This document shows, one piece after another, positions 62,453-64,000 of a stretch of DNA of 64,000 nt. The stretch covers positions 23,981,113 to 24,045,112 of the forward strand of contig JAMXIF010001194.1 in NCBI GenBank assembly GCA_028583685.1, read 5' to 3'. Under the pieces are notes generated by a model. That model searched no databases and was not told the DNA's origin. It saw nothing but the letters and a program-made list of their open reading frames with translations. This DNA is from Petaurus breviceps papuanus (Eukaryota > Chordata > Mammalia > Diprotodontia > Petauridae). The position numbers and the translations under genes are program-made. Each line of letters begins with the position of its first letter. Positions within the stretch are counted from its first letter, which is position 1.

Positions 62453-63035
62453 AAAGAATTGGAGTTGAGGAGATGCCCATCAATTGGGGAATGGCTGAAC
62501 AAGTTGTGGTATATGAATGTCATGGAATAATATTGTTATATAAGAAATGATGAGCAAGAAGATTTCAGAAAAACCCGGAAAGACTTATATGAACTGGTGC
62601 TGAATGAAATGAGTAGAACCAGGAAAACATTATACACAGTAACAGCAACATTGTGGGATGATGAACTTTGATAGACTTAACTCTTCTCAGCAATACAATG
62701 ATGTAAAAAAAATTCCAAGACTCATGATGAAAAATGCTATCCACGTCTAGAGAAAGAACTATGGAATCTGAATGCAGATTGAAGCAGACTATTTTGACTT
62801 TTTTTTCTTATGGCTTTTCCGTTTTGTTCTGATTCTTCTTTTACACCATGACTAATGTGGAAATATGTTTAAAATGATTGCACATGTATAACCTATATCA
62901 GATTGTTTGCTGTCTTGGGGAAAGGGGAGGGAAGACAGGGAGAGAGAAAAATTTGGAACTCAAAATCTTACAAAAATGAATGTTAAAAACTATCTTTACT
63001 TGTAATTTGAAAAAATAAAATACTATTAAGAAAAA
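62453..63035 (+). mobile_element. 5'-truncated L1 with complete 3' end
   Basis: GAGATGCCCATCAATTGGGG, AACAAGTTGTGGTATATGAA, GAAAACATTATACACAGTAA, ATGCTATCCACGTCTAGAGA and the terminus AAATAAAATACTATTAAG. Its 3' end is the same as that of the L1 at 38720-40014, so the two belong to one subfamily. Confidence 0.9.
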
Positions 63036-64000
63036 AGCCTACTGGACACAATACCAGTTTGGGCAGTTCACATGGAGACAAGTGATACAGAAGTAACTCA
63101 GAAAGTATTGCTCAGGATTGTGAAATTCTGATCAAGAAACTGAAGACCTTAGCAGCAAAGGTGGTGCTTCCATCATTGCTACTGACTGTAAGCATGCAAT
63201 TCAAAAGAGGAAGGCATGTCTGGGATGCAAACAGCTGGTTACAAAGAAGGTGTCTACAAATGTATTCAAGGCTTCAAGATCTCAGCTCAATCTATAAGCA
63301 TGATGAACTGTTAGTCTGGGGAATGGAGTACACTAGAAGATTATTTTAAAACATATTTGCCTGGGCTCTTGAAAATCTGACCAAGAAGTATTTAAGTCAG
63401 AAAGGAGAGTTAAAGAAAAAAAAAAGGCTTATGTAAATCTATCAAAATAGACACTGTAGAAAGTAGCGACTACAACAGAGGATTAGTAGTAGAGAAACAC
63501 AGTAATTCACTGATGCCCAGAAGACAAACTCCAAGAGGCAAGTCAGCAATAAAATGCATGATCTCTAATGCTTAAACAAAAATGCGAAAATAATGGGAAA
63601 TAAGCAAGGTGAACTGGACATCCTAATTAAAATGAGAAAATTTAATTTCATAAGCAACTCTGATATTTAGTGGGATATGACTCATGACTACAACATGACT
63701 CTGGAAAGGTTTGAACTTGCTCAAAAGGAACAGAATGAATGGAAGGGGAGGATTAGTAGCATTGCATATTAAGATGCACTTATGTGAGGAAATACATAGA
63801 ACAGGAGAAAAAGTGGGGAGAGAAGAGAAGTATTAGGATGATAAGGAATGAAGTAGAAAAACTATAGACCAGCAAGGGAAAAAGAAGCAAGAGACAAAAA
63901 AAGATCACAAAACTGTTATGGAGGCATAATAGAGTATAATCCCTCTTCTAAGGCCGATTGGTGTGGGACTCTCTCCTAATTCATGGAGATGAATGCCCTT
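63036..64000 (+). mobile_element. CR1/L3-type LINE, 5' region and start of endonuclease, runs off the window
   Basis: TACCAGTTTGGGCAGTTCAC, AGGTGGTGCTTCCATCATTG and ATGCCCAGAAGACAAACTCC are the upstream part. The beginning of the polyprotein then reads NKQGELDILIKMRKFNFISN with a WDMTHDYNMTLE stretch that ends one frame, while the next frame gives LLKRNRMNGRGGLVALHIK. In the family these belong to the apurinic-like endonuclease (…TETWWD…GYxLxRxDRxxRxGGGVALY). At least one stop and one frameshift separate them here. Confidence 0.75.

Noticed and set aside
1-64000. A new multi-gene biological system
   Set aside because: No cluster of coding genes, no defence, mobile or metabolic module, and no unusual RNA structure was found. 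The window is explained mainly by layered retroelements and unique noncoding DNA.

Overview
The window looks like AT-rich, intergenic or intronic DNA from a marsupial. I found no protein-coding exon, RNA gene, CRISPR array or operon that I can defend. The assignment rests on the interspersed repeats. Dozens of copies belong to the marsupial tRNA-derived SINE whose head reads GGGCAGCTAGGTGG and whose middle reads CACTTAACCCCAATTG. With them are abundant CORE-SINE/MIR relics, very many L2 copies, old CR1/L3-type LINEs, marsupial-type L1 tails, RTE-like LINE/SINE tails, a hAT MITE and solo LTRs. No bacterial or viral gene organisation is visible. The open reading frames are all under about 175 codons. 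Where I can explain them, they lie in LINE remnants, simple repeats or random sequence.

Layout. 1-5 kb: decayed L1, two RTE-like tails in opposite orientation, three MIRs in a row and a pair of unexplained inverted arms. 5-9 kb: mostly unique sequence with MIR pieces and one 21-bp retroposed tail. 9.4-10.9 kb: an L2 split by a composite insertion that includes an LTR-like piece. 11-20 kb: SINEs inside MIR and CR1/L3, a TATC microsatellite, and 1.7 kb of unique DNA. 19.7-20.5 kb: a TG/AT-rich degenerate minisatellite. 20.5-25 kb: MIR, L1 inserted in L1, and a split L2. 25-29 kb: mostly unique. 29-34.2 kb: L2, MIR and CR1/L3 with two copies of a hAT MITE and serial SINE insertions. 34.8-40.2 kb: L1 and L2, including an L2 with a readable reverse-transcriptase motif and an L2 split by an L1 that itself carries two SINEs. 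42.2-45.4 kb: the longest element, a 3.2-kb 5'-truncated L1 with a 13-bp target-site duplication. 45.5-46.2 kb: unique sequence that resembles a conserved noncoding element. 46.7-55.7 kb: L1, L2, MIR and a solo LTR. 55.8-59.5 kb: a CR1/L3 broken by a SINE, an RTE-like LINE and a solo LTR, then an L2 broken by a third related LTR. 59.5-64 kb: L1, MIR, a SINE, an inverted CR1/L3 and a second CR1/L3 that runs off the window with its 5' endonuclease region.

The elements do not work together as a system; they form a layered insertion record. Relative order can be read from nesting and target-site duplications: L2, CR1/L3 and MIR are the oldest hosts, L1s and LTRs are younger, and the GGGCAGCTAGG SINE is generally the youngest. 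I did not find a new biological system. The observations most worth checking are a diverged pair of AT-rich noncoding segments near 8.1 and 15.1 kb, a distinct SINE subfamily seen three times, the 21-bp retrotransposition scar, and the candidate conserved element near 45.7 kb. All family names come from remembered consensus features, not from a database search.
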